DNA of 14,519 bases. It comes from an uncultured cyanobacterium. Its GTDB lineage: Bacteria; Cyanobacteriota; Cyanobacteriia; PCC-6307; Cyanobiaceae. This document shows, one piece after another, positions 13,662-14,519 of this stretch. Under the pieces are notes generated by a model. That model made no database searches, was not told where the DNA came from, and saw only the letters and a list, made by a program, of their open reading frames with translations. Location: the NCBI GenBank assembly GCA_903921295.1, contig CAIXOZ010000100.1, positions 1-14,519 of the forward strand, in the 5' to 3' direction. Position numbers and translations under genes: made by a program. The first letter of the stretch is position 1, and every line of letters starts with the position of its first letter.

Positions 13662-14519
13662 AGGCGGGCAGCTCGGTTTCGAGCAGGTTCAGCAGTCGTT
13701 CCACATTGTCAAGGCGGCTGTTGTAACCCATCAGACCGATCCGCCAGACCTTGCCGGCCAGGGCGCCCAGACCACCGCCGATTTCGATGCCGTGCTGATT
13801 GAGCAGATGCAGTGAGAAGGCCTTGCCGTCGATGCCCTCGGGGATCCGAACGGTGGTCAGGGTGGGCAGACGCAGGGCCTCCGGCACAAACAGTTCGAGG
13901 CCGAGGGATTCGAGGCCCTTCCAGAGGGCTTCCGCGTTGCTGCGGTGGCGATCCCAGGCCTGATCCAGACCCTCTTCGGCCAGCAGGCGCAGGGCCTCGC
14001 GCATCCCGAAATTCATGTTCACGGGAGCCGTGTGGTGGTACACACGGTCACTTCCCCAGTATTGGTTGAGAAGCGAGACATCCAGATACCAGTTGGGCAC
14101 CTTGTCCTTGCGGGCCAGCAGCTTGGCTTCGGCCCTTGGGCCCATCGTGAAGGGACCCAGGCCCGGCGGGCAGCTCAGACCCTTCTGGCTGCAGCTGTAG
14201 GCGAGATCGACACCCCAGGCATCGAGGTGGAGCGGGACAGCCCCGAGTGAGGTGACGGTGTCCAGCAGCAGGAGGCAGTTGTGCCGGCGGCAGAGTTCAC
14301 CGATGCCGTCCATCGGTTGGCAGACGCCGGTGGATGTTTCGGCATGCACCATGGCCAGGATCGCCGGGCGATGCTCGATCAGCGCTGCCTCCAGGGTTTC
14401 AAGGCTGAAGGCTTCGCCCCAGGGAGCTTCGATCGTCGCCACGTCGGCCCGGTAACGACCCGCCATGTCGGCCAGTCGCAGACCGAAGTAACCCTTGATC
14501 GCCACCAGCACTTTGTCGC
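13621..14519 (-). CDS. Alanine/serine-glyoxylate-type aminotransferase, class V (5' end outside window)
   Basis: This fold-type I class V aminotransferase most resembles alanine-glyoxylate and serine-glyoxylate aminotransferases, which recycle photorespiratory glyoxylate to glycine. The start is beyond the right edge; the frame is open to it, and the GTG at 14511 is only an internal Val (DKVLVAIKGYFG). Seen here are HAETSTGV, the PLP-pairing Asp in LLLDTVTSLG, the Schiff-base Lys in SCSQKGLSCPPG (codon 14182-14184), a NYxxTxPV-like region reading YHHTAPVNM, and the C-terminal GGLGALAGKVWRIGLMGYN block. The roughly 300 visible residues correspond to about three quarters of the usual 380-390. 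It overlaps tadA by 41 bases at its 3' end. Donor preference (Ala or Ser) is not decidable here. Confidence 0.9.
   Translation of the reverse strand, partial: DKVLVAIKGYFGLRLADMAGRYRADVATIEAPWGEAFSLETLEAALIEHRPAILAMVHAETSTGVCQPMDGIGELCRRHNCLLLLDTVTSLGAVPLHLDAWGVDLAYSCSQKGLSCPPGLGPFTMGPRAEAKLLARKDKVPNWYLDVSLLNQYWGSDRVYHHTAPVNMNFGMREALRLLAEEGLDQAWDRHRSNAEALWKGLESLGLELFVPEALRLPTLTTVRIPEGIDGKAFSLHLLNQHGIEIGGGLGALAGKVWRIGLMGYNSRLDNVERLLNLLETELPAFRTPSDRVPAAVA

Overview
The window looks like a gene-dense piece of the core chromosome of a GC-rich picocyanobacterium of the Synechococcus/Cyanobium type. The strongest pointers are pcyA (phycocyanobilin synthesis), a SipA-family protein (known from cyanobacteria), DevBCA-type exporter genes, and a cyanobacterial-style BioY-LspA cluster. 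Assignment to that group is inference from gene content; no rRNA or other phylogenetic marker is present. I see no tRNA, rRNA, CRISPR array, insertion sequence, phage gene or attachment site. No stretch longer than about 135 bases lacks a gene.

Layout. (1) 1-3566, minus strand: pcyA -> devB -> devC -> devA. The bilin reductase gene is linked by an ATGA overlap to a three-gene ABC exporter; devA runs off the left edge. (2) 3622-6173, plus strand: two M16-family peptidase genes joined by an ATGA overlap. The first carries the zinc-binding HFLEH motif, and the second has lost it but keeps the C-terminal Arg/Tyr substrate-binding pair, so they look like the two halves of one heterodimeric protease. 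(3) 6163-6525, minus strand: a SipA-like regulator. (4) 6588-11419, plus strand: bioY, lspA, an FHA-domain class A penicillin-binding protein and a membrane GTPase with a DUF697-like C-terminus. All three internal junctions overlap, which implies one transcript. (5) 11310-13040, minus strand: a group II PLP-dependent decarboxylase and, downstream of it, a one-TM small protein whose 3' end overlaps the GTPase gene. (6) 13173-13661, plus strand: tadA. (7) 13621-right edge, minus strand: an alanine/serine-glyoxylate-type aminotransferase, partial.

Functional themes are the cell envelope (exporter, BioY, lipoprotein signal peptidase, peptidoglycan synthase, membrane GTPase), bilin pigment synthesis and its signalling (pcyA, sipA), photorespiratory-type amino acid metabolism (aminotransferase) and tRNA modification (tadA). 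All three convergent gene pairs overlap at their 3' ends (11, about 110 and 41 nt), so there is no room for ordinary intergenic terminators. I found no clearly new multi-gene system. The parts most worth a second look are the split M16 active site, the uncertain M16/pcyA divergent starts (including a possible frameshift at a C run), the FHA-PBP/GTPase coupling and the pcyA-exporter coupling.
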